From Kluyveromyces lactis (Eukaryota > Ascomycota > Saccharomycetes > Saccharomycetales > Saccharomycetaceae): 64,000 nucleotides of DNA. Below the pieces are notes generated by a model. That model did not search any database. It was not told where the DNA came from and saw nothing but the letters and a program-made list of their open reading frames with translations. Numbering within the stretch: the first letter of the stretch is position 1; the number at the start of each line of letters is the position of its first letter. The position numbers and the translations under genes were made by a program. Location of the stretch: positions 1,302,001-1,366,000 of the forward strand of contig NC_006039.1 in assembly GCF_000002515.2 (NCBI RefSeq), read 5' to 3'. This document shows, one piece after another, positions 47,181 through 57,679 of the stretch.

Positions 47181-50129
47181 ATGGTCGTTGAACTTTCTTC
47201 CGTAGAAGAACATTACTTGAAGAGAGAGTTATTAAGGATTGAGTTGAATACAGAGTTTGAGAAGCTTAACGACATTAATGCATTGAGGAAGTTCGGGTGC
47301 CCCTTCTCGGATGAGGATCCGAAGAGTAAGGGCAAGGCTAAAAATAAGAGTCATTCACGAAACAGCTCGGTTTCTAGTCGTGTTTCATCAACGCTTAATT
47401 CTGATGATGAGGTGAAACAGAAATTTGTTGGTGAGTTTCCGGTATTAAGCCATTTCTTGCAGAATTTTGTAATGACGTTCCCATTGTTGTCCAAGGAGTT
47501 GGTTAAGGATCCGTCGTTTTGGCAGGGTAAAGTTCAGGTGTTCTTTGAGCATTTCATGTCTTTACCGTTCAGTTCCAGTTTTGATAGAGAAGAATTGACA
47601 AAACGTCGGAAGATGGCATTGAAATTGTCCAAGGTGATTTTATTGTTCTATAACTCTGGGATCGGTGTGTCAAAGGAACGTCAGTACTACGAGCAAGAGA
47701 AATATCATCTTACTAAGGATGCAGAGAAGGCTACCAAGTTGAATAAGTTTACCATGCCAAGCAAGGATAATTTGCAGTACTTATTGACGAACGAACCTAT
47801 CTACTTCAATGGGATCGATATCAATGTGATAGCCGTGGTAGAGCATCGGTTACTTTTCCCTGATGATAAGGTGAAACCAAAACCGGCTAAAAGTGTTGCA
47901 AATAAATGGATGAAATCAAATCTAGGGTTTGATTTCTCGAAGCTATCGTTGATTGATTCTGGTAGCTCTAAGAGACATCAAAGCTATTTTATGATACGGG
48001 TTCGTAAGGAGGACCCTGCAACTACTGTTTTTGTTTATAAGACCTATGAGGATTTCAAAAGATTGGCTAAGGATTTAAAGACTGGATACCCGGGTAAAAA
48101 ACTACCGCAATTACCTCATAAGAACAAGATCCAGGCCTCTATCAAACAAGATGGTGTTGATGTGACAGAAACGCTTGAATCCATTACACAGCAAGCGAAA
48201 GCAGACTTGGAGACAGACGAGATTGAGTACGAAGAGTTCGATGAAGACCAGCACGACCAGAGCTCAGAACAAAGTTCAGAACAAAACACTCCTAATATCA
48301 ACAAGAACCGAACGTTGCCTCGTGAAAGAATGAGAACGTCGTTGAGACAATATTTGAGAACCCTTTGTCAGGAAAAGGAAGTGGCTACAGGTACACCTTT
48401 AAAGAAATTCTTGTTCTCTAAAAGTGAACGTCTTGAGGATGCTGAACTCAATTCTGCTGTTAAAAATGATATGAAGAACCGTGAACTTGTAGATCTGACC
48501 AACATAGAGCATCAAATCAAATTCCAAAAAATGGCCTTCGAAAGGTCGTTGAAATTGCAAGACTCATTAAAGGAAATGAAAACTTCCTTGCTACAAGATC
48601 AAGACTTCTTGCTTGGATTATTCAAAGAGTTTAAGGAGAAAAGGGACCCGTACGAGTTATCCCCAATCTTGAGGGATTTCTTTGACTGGTGTAAGATCTA
48701 CATGTCAGCAACCCTGTACCAAATGTTTTTGGGAGATGATAGCGGGTATGAACTTTATAAGCAAGTCCGAAGATTACATAAGTTGCTGCCGTATACAATC
48801 ATGATTCAAATTTTACGGTTTACTAATCCAATAGCGATAATGAAGGGTATGATGGATTTGTTTATGGCTCAGCCATTTGGAGGACAATCTTTGCTACAAA
48901 CAATGTTTTCTACTATTTTAACGGACGATTTGAAGGGCCAAGATAAAATAATCGAAGAGTTGGAAACAGTGATCAAGACTAATCACCAGTACGGTACTGA
49001 AATATGCAGATTCTTCAAGAAGGTCATCTTTGAAAATGAAGATTCTTCCTTATTGGATATGGATGCTGTTCACAGCGATGTTAAATTGATGAGTATGCCT
49101 ATATCTGTGATAATTACCATGAGGGGAACAGAAATGGAACACGTGTCTTCTGATGCTCTTGCAGAACTAATGGAATCCTACACCTACTGGAAAAACGAAC
49201 AAGAAAACAGTATTGCACTAGTTCACGTGAGGTCAAATGATTCTTTAAGCGCTTCAGTCGGTGTATATTTCACTAGAATCAAAGAATATCTACAATTGTT
49301 GATTCAAGAGCGTGACAAAAGATTAATGAAGCAACTATGGGAGGATCCGGAGCTCTCTCAATTGATCAAATCAATGGTTACTTTGTTCTACGAGCCAATG
49401 ATTAAAGTGTTCAAAGTGGCACGTATGGATTTGGCCTTCAGAAATTTTGAAAAGTTCATGAATGATTTGATCTATCTACTCGATAATGTTATTAATGGTA
49501 ACAAGGGTTCTGTCACTATCACAAATATTGTTGATGAGATAAATGAATTGATCAACAAACATGAAACTTCGTTTTATCAATTCGCTCATGATATCTATGT
49601 CAACGATACGCAAGGTATATTTGAAGGTTTCATAACTTGGATTTGTTCTATTATCAATTTCTTGCAACGCAGTAAATTTGGAAAGGTAGAAGATGCAATA
49701 GATCTAAATGTACTTTTACAGAAATCTGACGTTGATGCAGATATTGTTAAAGAGCAATTACAGCAAGTAATCGATAAAAGATTAGAAAGTAGAAAGCTCT
49801 ATAGTGAGTTAGTGAAGACCAAGGGTAAGAAAGAGAACGGAGAACAGAAAAAGGAATCGGAAAATGTCAATAATCTACTTGACAGGCAATGGAAAAATTT
49901 GAATCATATGGTTATACCGAATGATTCAGCAGATTTGAATCTTGATGATGCAGATCTTGTTGATTTGGACTTAGATATTCAGGACTATGAATACCTGCAA
50001 AACGACGAAGCTGATGAGTTAGAACTCAAATATAAGGCAATTCTTGACAAAGAAGTTCCTGTCTCTGAAATCGAAAAGTTCTTAGAAACTACGTTCAGAC
50101 CAAAATTGCGTGAAGTCCTCAACGTTTAA
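47181..50129 (+). CDS. LEC1: PX-domain lipid-binding protein, YPR097W/Lec1
   Basis: A 982-residue protein matching YPR097W (about 1,073 residues; named LEC1), a PX-domain protein linked to sterol and lipid-droplet distribution in S. cerevisiae. The N-terminal ~110 residues begin the fungal PX-associated domain (SSVEEHYLKRELLRIEL). The PX domain lies at ~267-330, with RVRKEDPATTVFVYKTYEDFKR and the basic, Pro-rich loop YPGKKLPQLP expected for phosphoinositide binding. An acidic insert at ~345-372 interrupts the region after the PX. The rest is helical. The role is inferred from the orthologue. Confidence 0.9.
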   Translation: MVVELSSVEEHYLKRELLRIELNTEFEKLNDINALRKFGCPFSDEDPKSKGKAKNKSHSRNSSVSSRVSSTLNSDDEVKQKFVGEFPVLSHFLQNFVMTFPLLSKELVKDPSFWQGKVQVFFEHFMSLPFSSSFDREELTKRRKMALKLSKVILLFYNSGIGVSKERQYYEQEKYHLTKDAEKATKLNKFTMPSKDNLQYLLTNEPIYFNGIDINVIAVVEHRLLFPDDKVKPKPAKSVANKWMKSNLGFDFSKLSLIDSGSSKRHQSYFMIRVRKEDPATTVFVYKTYEDFKRLAKDLKTGYPGKKLPQLPHKNKIQASIKQDGVDVTETLESITQQAKADLETDEIEYEEFDEDQHDQSSEQSSEQNTPNINKNRTLPRERMRTSLRQYLRTLCQEKEVATGTPLKKFLFSKSERLEDAELNSAVKNDMKNRELVDLTNIEHQIKFQKMAFERSLKLQDSLKEMKTSLLQDQDFLLGLFKEFKEKRDPYELSPILRDFFDWCKIYMSATLYQMFLGDDSGYELYKQVRRLHKLLPYTIMIQILRFTNPIAIMKGMMDLFMAQPFGGQSLLQTMFSTILTDDLKGQDKIIEELETVIKTNHQYGTEICRFFKKVIFENEDSSLLDMDAVHSDVKLMSMPISVIITMRGTEMEHVSSDALAELMESYTYWKNEQENSIALVHVRSNDSLSASVGVYFTRIKEYLQLLIQERDKRLMKQLWEDPELSQLIKSMVTLFYEPMIKVFKVARMDLAFRNFEKFMNDLIYLLDNVINGNKGSVTITNIVDEINELINKHETSFYQFAHDIYVNDTQGIFEGFITWICSIINFLQRSKFGKVEDAIDLNVLLQKSDVDADIVKEQLQQVIDKRLESRKLYSELVKTKGKKENGEQKKESENVNNLLDRQWKNLNHMVIPNDSADLNLDDADLVDLDLDIQDYEYLQNDEADELELKYKAILDKEVPVSEIEKFLETTFRPKLREVLNV

Positions 50130-50196
50130 GAGACGTTTAGTGTTTAAATGATGATTAGTGTACAATTATATAGAGATTAATGACAGATGTTTTCAT

Positions 50197-50793
50197 TTAC
50201 TGCCTCATCCTTATAGCTTCCTTCAATGCGTCAAATGGGTTCTTCTGGAAAGTTTCATTTAACAAAACTTCGTTGAACCTCTTGGATTCCTGTTGGGCCA
50301 AAGCCTTAGCACCCCTTTGGTTTCTAATATTAGGTTCGTTTTTCCGTAGTTGACCTTTATGCTGTGGAGCGCTGCCACGAATAGAGCCATATGCATCCGA
50401 TGTTATGACTTTGGTGACTGATGAATTTAAACTAGCTTTCTTTTCCACAGCTAAATCCTCCTGTGAAGGTTCATCATTCCTAATGACACCTTCCTGCTGT
50501 AAACTTATAAGCAAATCATCCATCTTAGGTTTCAACTCATCTCTTAGCTTACGTTTCCTTCTTCTGACAGATGACTTCGAAATACCAGTCAAATTCTTAC
50601 CTACATCCGTTATCCTACTAATAAAGTTCTGGGACTTATTCTGCAGTTTTTCTTTCTTAGTCTCCCTTGGCTGATGCAAGAAAGCCTTAGGATCTGGCGG
50701 TAACTCCGTCAATGGTTGCACCGCATGGTCTTTCTCAACCGTGGTAACTTTGGCTGCCTTAGTCCTTAATGCAGTTCTCTTCTTAGCGACCAT
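50197..50793 (-). CDS. SLX9: Ribosome biogenesis factor Slx9
   Basis: A 198-residue basic protein matching Slx9 (YGR081C, 210 residues), a nucleolar 40S-assembly and ITS1-processing factor. Features are a Lys/Arg-rich start (MVAKKRTALRTKAAK), the family core KSQNFISRITDVGKNLTG, SVRRRKRKLRDELKPKMDDLL (~80-105), and a C-terminal block FQKNPFDALKEAIRMRQ. The start is the ATG at 50793; the longer frame begins with GTG. A perfect PAC and an RRPE lie upstream. Its head-to-head partner TOM20 is also its neighbour in S. cerevisiae (YGR082W). Confidence 0.93.
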   Translation of the reverse strand: MVAKKRTALRTKAAKVTTVEKDHAVQPLTELPPDPKAFLHQPRETKKEKLQNKSQNFISRITDVGKNLTGISKSSVRRRKRKLRDELKPKMDDLLISLQQEGVIRNDEPSQEDLAVEKKASLNSSVTKVITSDAYGSIRGSAPQHKGQLRKNEPNIRNQRGAKALAQQESKRFNEVLLNETFQKNPFDALKEAIRMRQ

Positions 50794-50928
50794 TCTGCAA
50801 AGTATTAACAAAAAATTCACCGCTAATACCGCTTTTGGATGTACCTATGGAAGTAGCAGAATCCTATTATCCTGGAATCTTAATCAAAGATCATCCTCTA
50901 AACGATATGACGTCTATAGGAATCCTAG

Positions 50929-50936
50929 CTCATCGC
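50929..50936 (-). promoter_or_regulatory. PAC box of SLX9
   Basis: CTCATCGC (GCGATGAG in the SLX9 direction), exact consensus, 136 bp upstream of the ATG. Confidence 0.75.
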
Positions 50937-50946
50937 ATGCGTTTAG

Positions 50947-50956
50947 AAAATTTTCA
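50947..50956 (-). promoter_or_regulatory. RRPE of SLX9
   Basis: AAAATTTTCA (TGAAAATTTT on the minus strand), 10 bp beyond the PAC box. Confidence 0.65.
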
Positions 50957-51556
50957 GATTCATTTAGCCTTAATTGAAATTACCAAAGCAAATCGCAGAA
51001 AAAGGAATAAAGACTAGTAGGAACAAAGAACAGTACAGGGTTGACGAGCCGCCATTGATTACATATCTACAATCTAGCTATAATAAATCTCGTCCTTGGT
51101 ATCTAGAAGTAGATTATACCTGCCTGTATCGTTTGGCAAACGCAAAATACCTGCATAAGGGCTAGCTTTTTCCCAACCAAATAACGTAAACTATTGTAGC
51201 GAAATGTCACAGGCCATTTTTTCCCATAGTTTTTCAGTTCTTGGTGAAAAATTATTTAACAATTTAAATAAAAAAAAAAACTGAGTACGACTTATTATTT
51301 GTGAAGATCGCATGTTACAAGAACAGGAAGGTTTGAAGGTCTGTGATTTAAACTTGTTCATTGTCTCTCTCTTGAAGGAGTAAATATATCTATATTTATA
51401 CTTTATCGTGCCGTATCGAAAACGTATCATATCATAGCGTACCGGATTTTCTTACTAGGTGTATTATTTTTTTGTTCCTTCTCTGGTTGAATATTGTAAG
51501 GAATTAGCAGCAATCACAGAACCATAAAAATCCACGATCAATTATTATTTGAGATC

Positions 51557-52111
51557 ATGTCTAGCAATCAAGCGAACTTAGGCCGTATTCTTACAATCGC
51601 AGGTGTCACTGTTGCCACTGCCGTGGCAGGTTACGCTGCTTATTTTGATTATCAAAGAAGAAACAACCCGGAATTTAGAAAGCAATTGAAACGTAAGTTG
51701 AAGCAACATGCCGAATTGGAAAAACAAGCCAAGGAAGAGGCAAAGCAAGAGAAGTTGAAGAGAGTCAATGAAATTTTGATAGCCGAGTTGACCAAAGATC
51801 CACTTCCACAAGACCCATCTCAAAGAGAGGCTACTTTCTCATCTAACGTTGAATTAGGTGAAAAGCTAGCTGCTATTCCAGGTAGTGAATTAGAATCCGC
51901 TCTGAAGTTCTACAAGGCTTTGTCCGTGTATCCAAACCCAAGTGACTTGTTAGGAATCTACCAAAGATCTTTAACTGAAGAGATTTATGAAAACATCGTG
52001 TTGATGATCGCTTTGATGCCACCTTCCAACGTTTCTTCCTTCTTGACTGGTGCTGGTGTCGGTGCAGGTGCTTCCGCTGCACCATCTGCCACCGTTGAAA
52101 TTGATGAATAG
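51557..52111 (+). CDS. TOM20: Mitochondrial import receptor Tom20
   Basis: A 184-residue outer-membrane receptor for presequences, matching Tom20 (YGR082W, 183 residues). The N-terminal anchor spans ~7-28 (GRILTIAGVTVATAVAGYAAYF). A basic segment FDYQRRNNPEFRKQLKRK and a charged helix (~45-75) follow. The cytosolic TPR-like domain covers ~88-160 (VELGEKLAAIPGSELESALKFYKAL, YPNPSDLLGIYQ). A Gly/Ala/Ser tail ends with ATVEIDE. Strong codon bias suggests high expression. Confidence 0.97.
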   Translation: MSSNQANLGRILTIAGVTVATAVAGYAAYFDYQRRNNPEFRKQLKRKLKQHAELEKQAKEEAKQEKLKRVNEILIAELTKDPLPQDPSQREATFSSNVELGEKLAAIPGSELESALKFYKALSVYPNPSDLLGIYQRSLTEEIYENIVLMIALMPPSNVSSFLTGAGVGAGASAAPSATVEIDE

Positions 52112-52735
52112 ATTTGAAGGCTAGCTAGTCTGGTGGTACATGCTTCACGGTCCTGTTCTCTCTTTTTTTATTATTTTTTCCCACAATTTTTCCGTACTTT
52201 CACCAGGTCTAAAGGTATTATAAATGTCCACGCTCAACCTCCGTCAGCATAATAGATTCGAACGAACAACGTTAATAGCAATTGCTAGAGTAATGCTATT
52301 ATCATATTGACTTGTCAACATATTCCAAAACCGAAAAAAGATTTCCTAAGAGGTATGAAATTATTATAATGAAAGTTTTCTCACTCGTCCTCTTTTCTAA
52401 CGTTGTATGGCTTTCATGAATTGTAACGCATAGGATCTGTTTCTGATCGAATAATGAAATTTAAAACTTTCATCCAGAAATTGTTCAGCTGAACGATGAC
52501 CGGATCTACGCTTGATTAGAAGCATCTCGAAGAATCCTTCTACTATCTTCTTTTTTCTCTGCTTAATGATATACTTTTCCACTTTCTCATGTTTTATCTT
52601 ATTCCATCAACTTTTCACTCTTCGATCCATCAACTCATACTTCTTCTGTATATATGTATGTATGTGTGTACATCTTTATGTGTGATATAAAAAACTCATT
52701 ATTCCTATCATTCAATGTTTGCAACTATACATCAA
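52112..52735. other. TOM20 / YPR098C convergent intergenic region
   Basis: A 624-bp A+T-rich convergent spacer with a short TATG/TGTG-type repeat near 52650-52672. An open frame at 52397-52582 is not supported. Confidence 0.5.
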
Positions 52736-53318
52736 TCATTTAGGGATGTATTTGAAAATCCCCTTCGATAAATAGATACCGTAAGCCAAGGTCCCCAAGA
52801 CATTGGTCATATTCAACAACAAACTTAATCCGTGACTTTGGCCGAAACTCTTACGTAACGGTGCGTCTTTCAATTCCAATTCGTCACCAGAATATTCCTT
52901 GGCGACCTTCTTTCTCTCTTCCTTGATCCCCTGAGTTACTGGCAACAAGACAAAATAGTTAACGGCACCACTGATGGATGCAGCTACTAGAGAGGTAATG
53001 GCTCCGGTGGTAAGGGCGATTGGTGCAGTTAACCCAAGAATGATCGGAGAAATTGCTTGCATTTGGAAGAACATTGGGAAAACGTTATGCTGCAAGATGG
53101 AAAATTGATCCCGTTCTAGTTTTTTGAATGCAATTGGCGAGGCCACATAAGAGTAGAATGTAGTACCACCGAAACTAGTTGGGTTGTGATTATAAGTATT
53201 TTGTTAGTAAATCGGATGACGACTGATGCAATCTACGATTATGAGTAGAAATTGAAAGTTTTGATACGTACACGAAAGAATAGAATAGTAAATGTGCTGT
53301 TGGTTTGATTGATGACAT
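52736..53318 (-). CDS. YPR098C: TMEM205-like membrane protein, YPR098C orthologue (spliced)
   Basis: A two-exon gene: exon 1 at 53318-53272 and exon 2 at 53174-52736. The intron is 97 bp, with 5' site GTACGT, branch point TACTAAC at 53209-53203 and 3' site TAG. Joining gives 161 residues, the length I recall for S. cerevisiae YPR098C, which also has an intron. The joined start is [19 protein letters not shown], leading into [15 protein letters not shown], the family signature. Three or four hydrophobic segments follow. The S. cerevisiae protein is reported at the mitochondrial outer membrane; its function is unknown. The frame of exon 2 alone opens with GTG, so a gene model without exon 1 is wrong. 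Confidence 0.92.
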
Positions 53319-53908
53319 GGTGTTAATAAAATATTGGCTCATGGTTGGGTGCTTATCAGAATATCAGTCTTTACTATCCCGTTTTTTTTACAAGAGCATG
53401 GTTAAGCTTCTCCTCAGATTTCGCCTTTTAAACTTTATTTCAGATTGCCTTACTTAAAATATATAGTGGAACCGGATAAACTTCAGTACCGAAAGGTCCG
53501 AGTCGTTAAGAAGGGCATAAGATAGATGTCATAGTGAGGGGTATGTGGGTCAAAGATGTCGCTTTGCTTATGGTGCTCTATTGACATCGTGTAGAAACAT
53601 CTGTAATCACATTCGTATATTTTTACTGATTGTTCCTTATATTTGAACTTGTAAAGTTGCATTACAGGTAGAAAAGTACATATACCTGTTAGCTTACAAA
53701 GTATAGTTAATGTAGTTGTATAACTAAATCGGTGATGTCCAGCATTATGATTTGCGCCTGTCAACGCTATACTCCAGTCACGCTTCGATACATAAGGGCG
53801 CACGTAATGCTTTAGTATTCTGTTTTAGTGCTAACAGACTGTTTGAAAAGTCACATCATTCTGCACAGCAAGTATGGTGCTGTAAAAATTACGTTTAGAC
53901 AACAAGTT
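53319..53908. other. YPR098C to tRNA-Val spacer
   Basis: A 590-bp region upstream of YPR098C. An open frame at 53483-53803 has no recognisable content. I see no LTR ends or other element beside the tRNA gene. Confidence 0.5.
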
Positions 53909-53982
53909 GGTTTCGTGGTCTAGTCGGTTATGGCATCTGCTTAACACGCAGAACGTCCCCAGTTCGATCCTGGGCGAAATCA
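53909..53982 (+). tRNA. tRNA-Val (AAC)
   Basis: The acceptor stem GGTTTCG pairs with CGAAATC plus discriminator A. The A box TGGTCTAGTCGG and B box GTTCGATCC are present. The anticodon stem TCTGC/GCAGA encloses loop TTAACAC, with anticodon AAC at 53943-53945. It is 74 nt with no intron, near-identical to S. cerevisiae tRNA-Val(AAC). Confidence 0.96.
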
Positions 53983-54425
53983 TTTGTTTTTACTTTTTTT
54001 GCCAGTACCCATTCAAAATCTCAATTCTCTGTACCATCGTTGTCAAGGCGCCCTTTTTGTGAATCTTTACAAAATGATAACATTCGAAATGTCAATCAAA
54101 CAGCTATTGCGCTTGTTCAATTCGGTAAACTTACCTATTTTCCAGCACACATTTTTGGTAGCTATCCTAACATTGCTGCTGCCAGTGTATCTATTGCGGA
54201 ACTTTTAGGTCATAGGAGGTCTTTCAATTGAGTGTCGGTAGAAATTATTCATTTCTTACTGGTCAGTTCTTATACAAAGGGTATCTGGTTAGATACCGTC
54301 CATTTTACAATAGGAAGCTTGCAAACCCAATCAGTATTGAAATTGTTATAACCTTATAGAATAAGGGCCGCATCTTTATGAATTGAATCAGAGTTGGAAC
54401 AAGTTGCACATATTTGACTACGATA
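53983..54425. other. tRNA-Val to SYT1 spacer
   Basis: A 443-bp spacer that starts with the Pol III terminator (five T at 53987-53991, then seven T at 53994-54000). An open frame at 53984-54208 is not supported as a gene. Confidence 0.55.
53987..54000 (+). terminator. Pol III terminator of tRNA-Val
   Basis: Two T-runs (5 and 7) begin 5 bp after the mature tRNA end. Confidence 0.75.
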
Positions 54426-57400
54426 ATGAATCAATTGATATCCGATTTTATAAAGGGTAAACTACCTAAGCGAAAGCCAGAAAATAATGACAGTAAGAAT
54501 GATGGTGCAGCTCAACCAAAAGGCCCAGAAAAAAGCATTCCAAGGACTTTCACCCCGGTAGGGATTTCGAACCCCAATAGTGAGGCCCTCAATGATATCC
54601 TGGAAGAAGAAATATCTTTGGGAGGATGTGAAGAGCAAATCACAACGGACAAGCATGAGAAGGAGAAGGAGGCACCAGCAAGCAGTGGAAGGAAATCATC
54701 ATTTCCAGGACTTCGACGCCTTAAACATCGTGTGAGTAGTTTACCTGACTTACGACTGCGGGCCTCTTCCCCTTTCTCTAAACCTAACGACGAACAAGAT
54801 CCTACGGTCAATTTGAGGAATGATTTGAATCATAGCAATAGGATCCGTTCACCCTCAACCCAATCTTTGAGGTTTAGCATTCAGCACAACAACAATAGCA
54901 GCGGAAGTACACTTTCGACAACTACTGATACCATTGCCAGTGGGAACAAATCATCAAAACTTAGGAGCTGGTTACATCTTAAACCCGTACCGAAGACAGA
55001 CAGAGGAACCGAGGAATTGAAGGATGGACATAGCGCAATTTTGAAACAAAAGGTGCAGATAAATAATGTTTTATCCACACCGGACGCAGCGTCGCTCTGT
55101 TCTGGCAATAGATCTGGATCTGTGTCGCGTTCTAGATCGCGCTCCAGATCATCGAAATCAACATCGAGAAAGCATTCAAGAGAAATCTTGGGTCTCACGC
55201 CAATTTCTCGTTCTCATAGTTCAGAATTGGTTGGAAGTCGTGTCGGAACGTTGCGTAGATCTACCTCTTCCTTTGCAGAGTCTGGCATGAAAAACTCAAT
55301 TGGAGGTCAACACACCAGAGAAGCTTCCATTGACAGTAACAATGAAAATGGCCTCTCTAAGATTAATGTGAGAAGGAGGAGAAGCAGAACCATTGGAACC
55401 TTTGAACAGCATCAGTCGGACCCGAATAGTAATAAGCTAAGTATGTTTAACAATACAAATTGTGGCAATTTCTCAAAAGATAGTTCGACTAGGGGGAGAT
55501 CCAACAGTTCAAGCTCTAATATTTATCCAGGATCAAACAATAATGCCAATCCAAGAAATATTTCCAATCTGGCGTCTAGGAGAAGCAACTCGTTGGTGAC
55601 AACTTTAACAAATATCATGTCATTGCGGTCAGTGACTGGATTACATTCGCAAAGACTTTCATTACCTACTCCGATTCCCTATGATTTATTAGACAAACCT
55701 CCAAAACCTAAGAAAACTGATAAAGTGGATGATTACCTAATGAAAATTGTACCAGTCTATCAGAAGTACCTTGCTTTGGTACTATGCGCGTATGAAGATA
55801 CATTTTTACTGTCCTGTTTACAACAATTCATGGATAAGGAATTTGATTTTTCAAACCAACCATTAGATTTATCATTACGAACAGTGCTACTATTCCTTGA
55901 ACTTCCCAAAGAAAGCCAACAGATTGAAAGATTCTTGAAATGCTTCAGCGTTTCATACTATAGACAGCACTGCAATGCCGAAAGAATAGAAAATTCGGAG
56001 CCAATATGGAAGGATATTGAACAATTATACTTCCTTACCTACTCTTTGTTGATGCTCCATACTGACAGCTTCAATCCAAATAATAAAGAAAAGATCACTA
56101 AGGCAGAATTCGTTAAGTTGATACATAGTGATACGGAGTGCTCAGGGAAGATGGTTCCGAGAGAATACATAGAATATCTTTATGAGAACATCACCACAAA
56201 AGAATTCCCGACTACGGTTTTACCACCCTATGATGTTGAAGAGAGTATAAATTCCCAGGAAAAAGCCTTAAATATGATTCCTGAAACCTACTCTCCGATT
56301 AAAATTATCAAAAGCCAATGGCTTGCCCAGAGACCCTTCTTGATCTTAGGAAACAAAAATAATCCTGCCACCTACCAGTATTCCTTAACGCCCGCTGCGC
56401 TTCCTACAGGAACAATGTCCTCCACATCAAGTTCGTTATCTCTATTTGCAATTGAAGATATCGATCCTTATCACTATCTTATCAATGATTCTTTGACCAG
56501 CATTACTTTACGAAACTTCATCGATTTTGAGCCATCAGAGTGTCTAAAAACTAGTACTGAAATTGATACATACGGAGCTAAGAAGCTTTTATCTTTAAGG
56601 AAGGAAATAAAAGGTGGTTACTTGAAGTTTAACAAAACCCAATTACTCTCCAAATTCAAAGATATAAACTTTGAGATCTTGGATGAAGATTCTGATCTTC
56701 AAAAGGGGTATTTGAAAGTACTTAAGATGGGGGAAATAGAAATGAAAGTCAGTACAAGAAAGTTCTCTCTTGTAGGAAATGTGGTAAAGAATCATTGGAA
56801 GACTAAGTTTGCGATATTGACTACTTCCTTCCTATTTTTCTTTGATAGCATGTCCTGGCTGGATCCAAAGATCGAACTAGATGAATTAACTAAGACCTCA
56901 AATTACATTATTGATTTATCTCAACCGCTTTCTTCGCTGTACGAAATGGAATATTGTAACAACCTATTCTTAACGGAAAACAAGAATACTGACCCCAATG
57001 TTTTATCCATTGTGAATCAAAGCCAAAAACGTGATATAATGTTTAGGAATAGAACAGAGGCATTAGCCTGGAAAAACTCTATTTATTTCTCCGGCAGCAT
57101 CGATGGATGTGAAATAGAAATCGCCGGACTGCGTAATACATTTGTGGTACAAAGAAGGACATCAGTAGAAGATAAAATACTAAAGCTGAAAAGTAACCAT
57201 GAACAGAATATGTCGAAATGGTATTCGCTACACTCACAGCTTAACATATACCTTGACACGGTACCCTTATCAACAAAGACTAGATCAAACTTAATCGATC
57301 ATGTCAATGGTATAATAAAAAGAATAGAAATGGTCTCATATCAAAACGAAAGACTTGATATATACGTTAAACTCTTGAAGCTTGTATTTGGTCTGGAACC

Positions 57401-57467
57401 AAATCCAAGTGAATATAATCGATACGAAGCCAATTCCATCGAAGAGAGTTTCTTATTTAACCAATAA
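54426..57467 (+). CDS. SYT1: Arf guanine-nucleotide exchange factor Syt1
   Basis: A 1,013-residue Sec7-domain protein matching Syt1 (YPR095C, about 1,226 residues), an Arf/Arl GEF at the late Golgi. Residues 1-~420 are disordered and Ser/Arg/Asn-rich. The Sec7 domain is at ~425-610, with LELPKESQQIERFLKCFS, where the glutamate matches the catalytic Glu finger, and LLMLHTDSFNPNNKEKITKAEFV. A PH domain lies at ~730-890 (starting KGYLKVLKMGE). A C-terminal coiled coil follows. The start is the ATG at 54426; the earlier open frame begins at TTG. Confidence 0.93.
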   Translation: MNQLISDFIKGKLPKRKPENNDSKNDGAAQPKGPEKSIPRTFTPVGISNPNSEALNDILEEEISLGGCEEQITTDKHEKEKEAPASSGRKSSFPGLRRLKHRVSSLPDLRLRASSPFSKPNDEQDPTVNLRNDLNHSNRIRSPSTQSLRFSIQHNNNSSGSTLSTTTDTIASGNKSSKLRSWLHLKPVPKTDRGTEELKDGHSAILKQKVQINNVLSTPDAASLCSGNRSGSVSRSRSRSRSSKSTSRKHSREILGLTPISRSHSSELVGSRVGTLRRSTSSFAESGMKNSIGGQHTREASIDSNNENGLSKINVRRRRSRTIGTFEQHQSDPNSNKLSMFNNTNCGNFSKDSSTRGRSNSSSSNIYPGSNNNANPRNISNLASRRSNSLVTTLTNIMSLRSVTGLHSQRLSLPTPIPYDLLDKPPKPKKTDKVDDYLMKIVPVYQKYLALVLCAYEDTFLLSCLQQFMDKEFDFSNQPLDLSLRTVLLFLELPKESQQIERFLKCFSVSYYRQHCNAERIENSEPIWKDIEQLYFLTYSLLMLHTDSFNPNNKEKITKAEFVKLIHSDTECSGKMVPREYIEYLYENITTKEFPTTVLPPYDVEESINSQEKALNMIPETYSPIKIIKSQWLAQRPFLILGNKNNPATYQYSLTPAALPTGTMSSTSSSLSLFAIEDIDPYHYLINDSLTSITLRNFIDFEPSECLKTSTEIDTYGAKKLLSLRKEIKGGYLKFNKTQLLSKFKDINFEILDEDSDLQKGYLKVLKMGEIEMKVSTRKFSLVGNVVKNHWKTKFAILTTSFLFFFDSMSWLDPKIELDELTKTSNYIIDLSQPLSSLYEMEYCNNLFLTENKNTDPNVLSIVNQSQKRDIMFRNRTEALAWKNSIYFSGSIDGCEIEIAGLRNTFVVQRRTSVEDKILKLKSNHEQNMSKWYSLHSQLNIYLDTVPLSTKTRSNLIDHVNGIIKRIEMVSYQNERLDIYVKLLKLVFGLEPNPSEYNRYEANSIEESFLFNQ

Positions 57468-57679
57468 TCAAAAAGTTTTGGCCAAGCTTCGATCTCGGAA
57501 ATAGATTGAGCGATGGTTCAATGTTTTTACCGACTAAAACTTTAAAAGTATCATTCTCAGAATGCCATAAATTGGAAACGATGGAAATTAAGAATTCATG
57601 CATGTAAATATACAACACTGTATCAGCGTATGAACAGTAAAATAACAAATTATAGTTCCTTAAGATAGAAATCGATATC

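Larger units (their letters stand above)
50794..51556. other. Divergent promoter, SLX9 / TOM20
   Basis: A 763-bp divergent spacer. It holds PAC and RRPE sites on the SLX9 side and a run of A near 51270-51281 toward TOM20. No gene is seen. Confidence 0.6.

Noticed and set aside
53319-54425. LTR or transposon remnant around tRNA-Val, a usual target site.
   Set aside because: No terminal TG...CA repeats, target-site duplication or reverse-transcriptase-like frame was recognised on either side.
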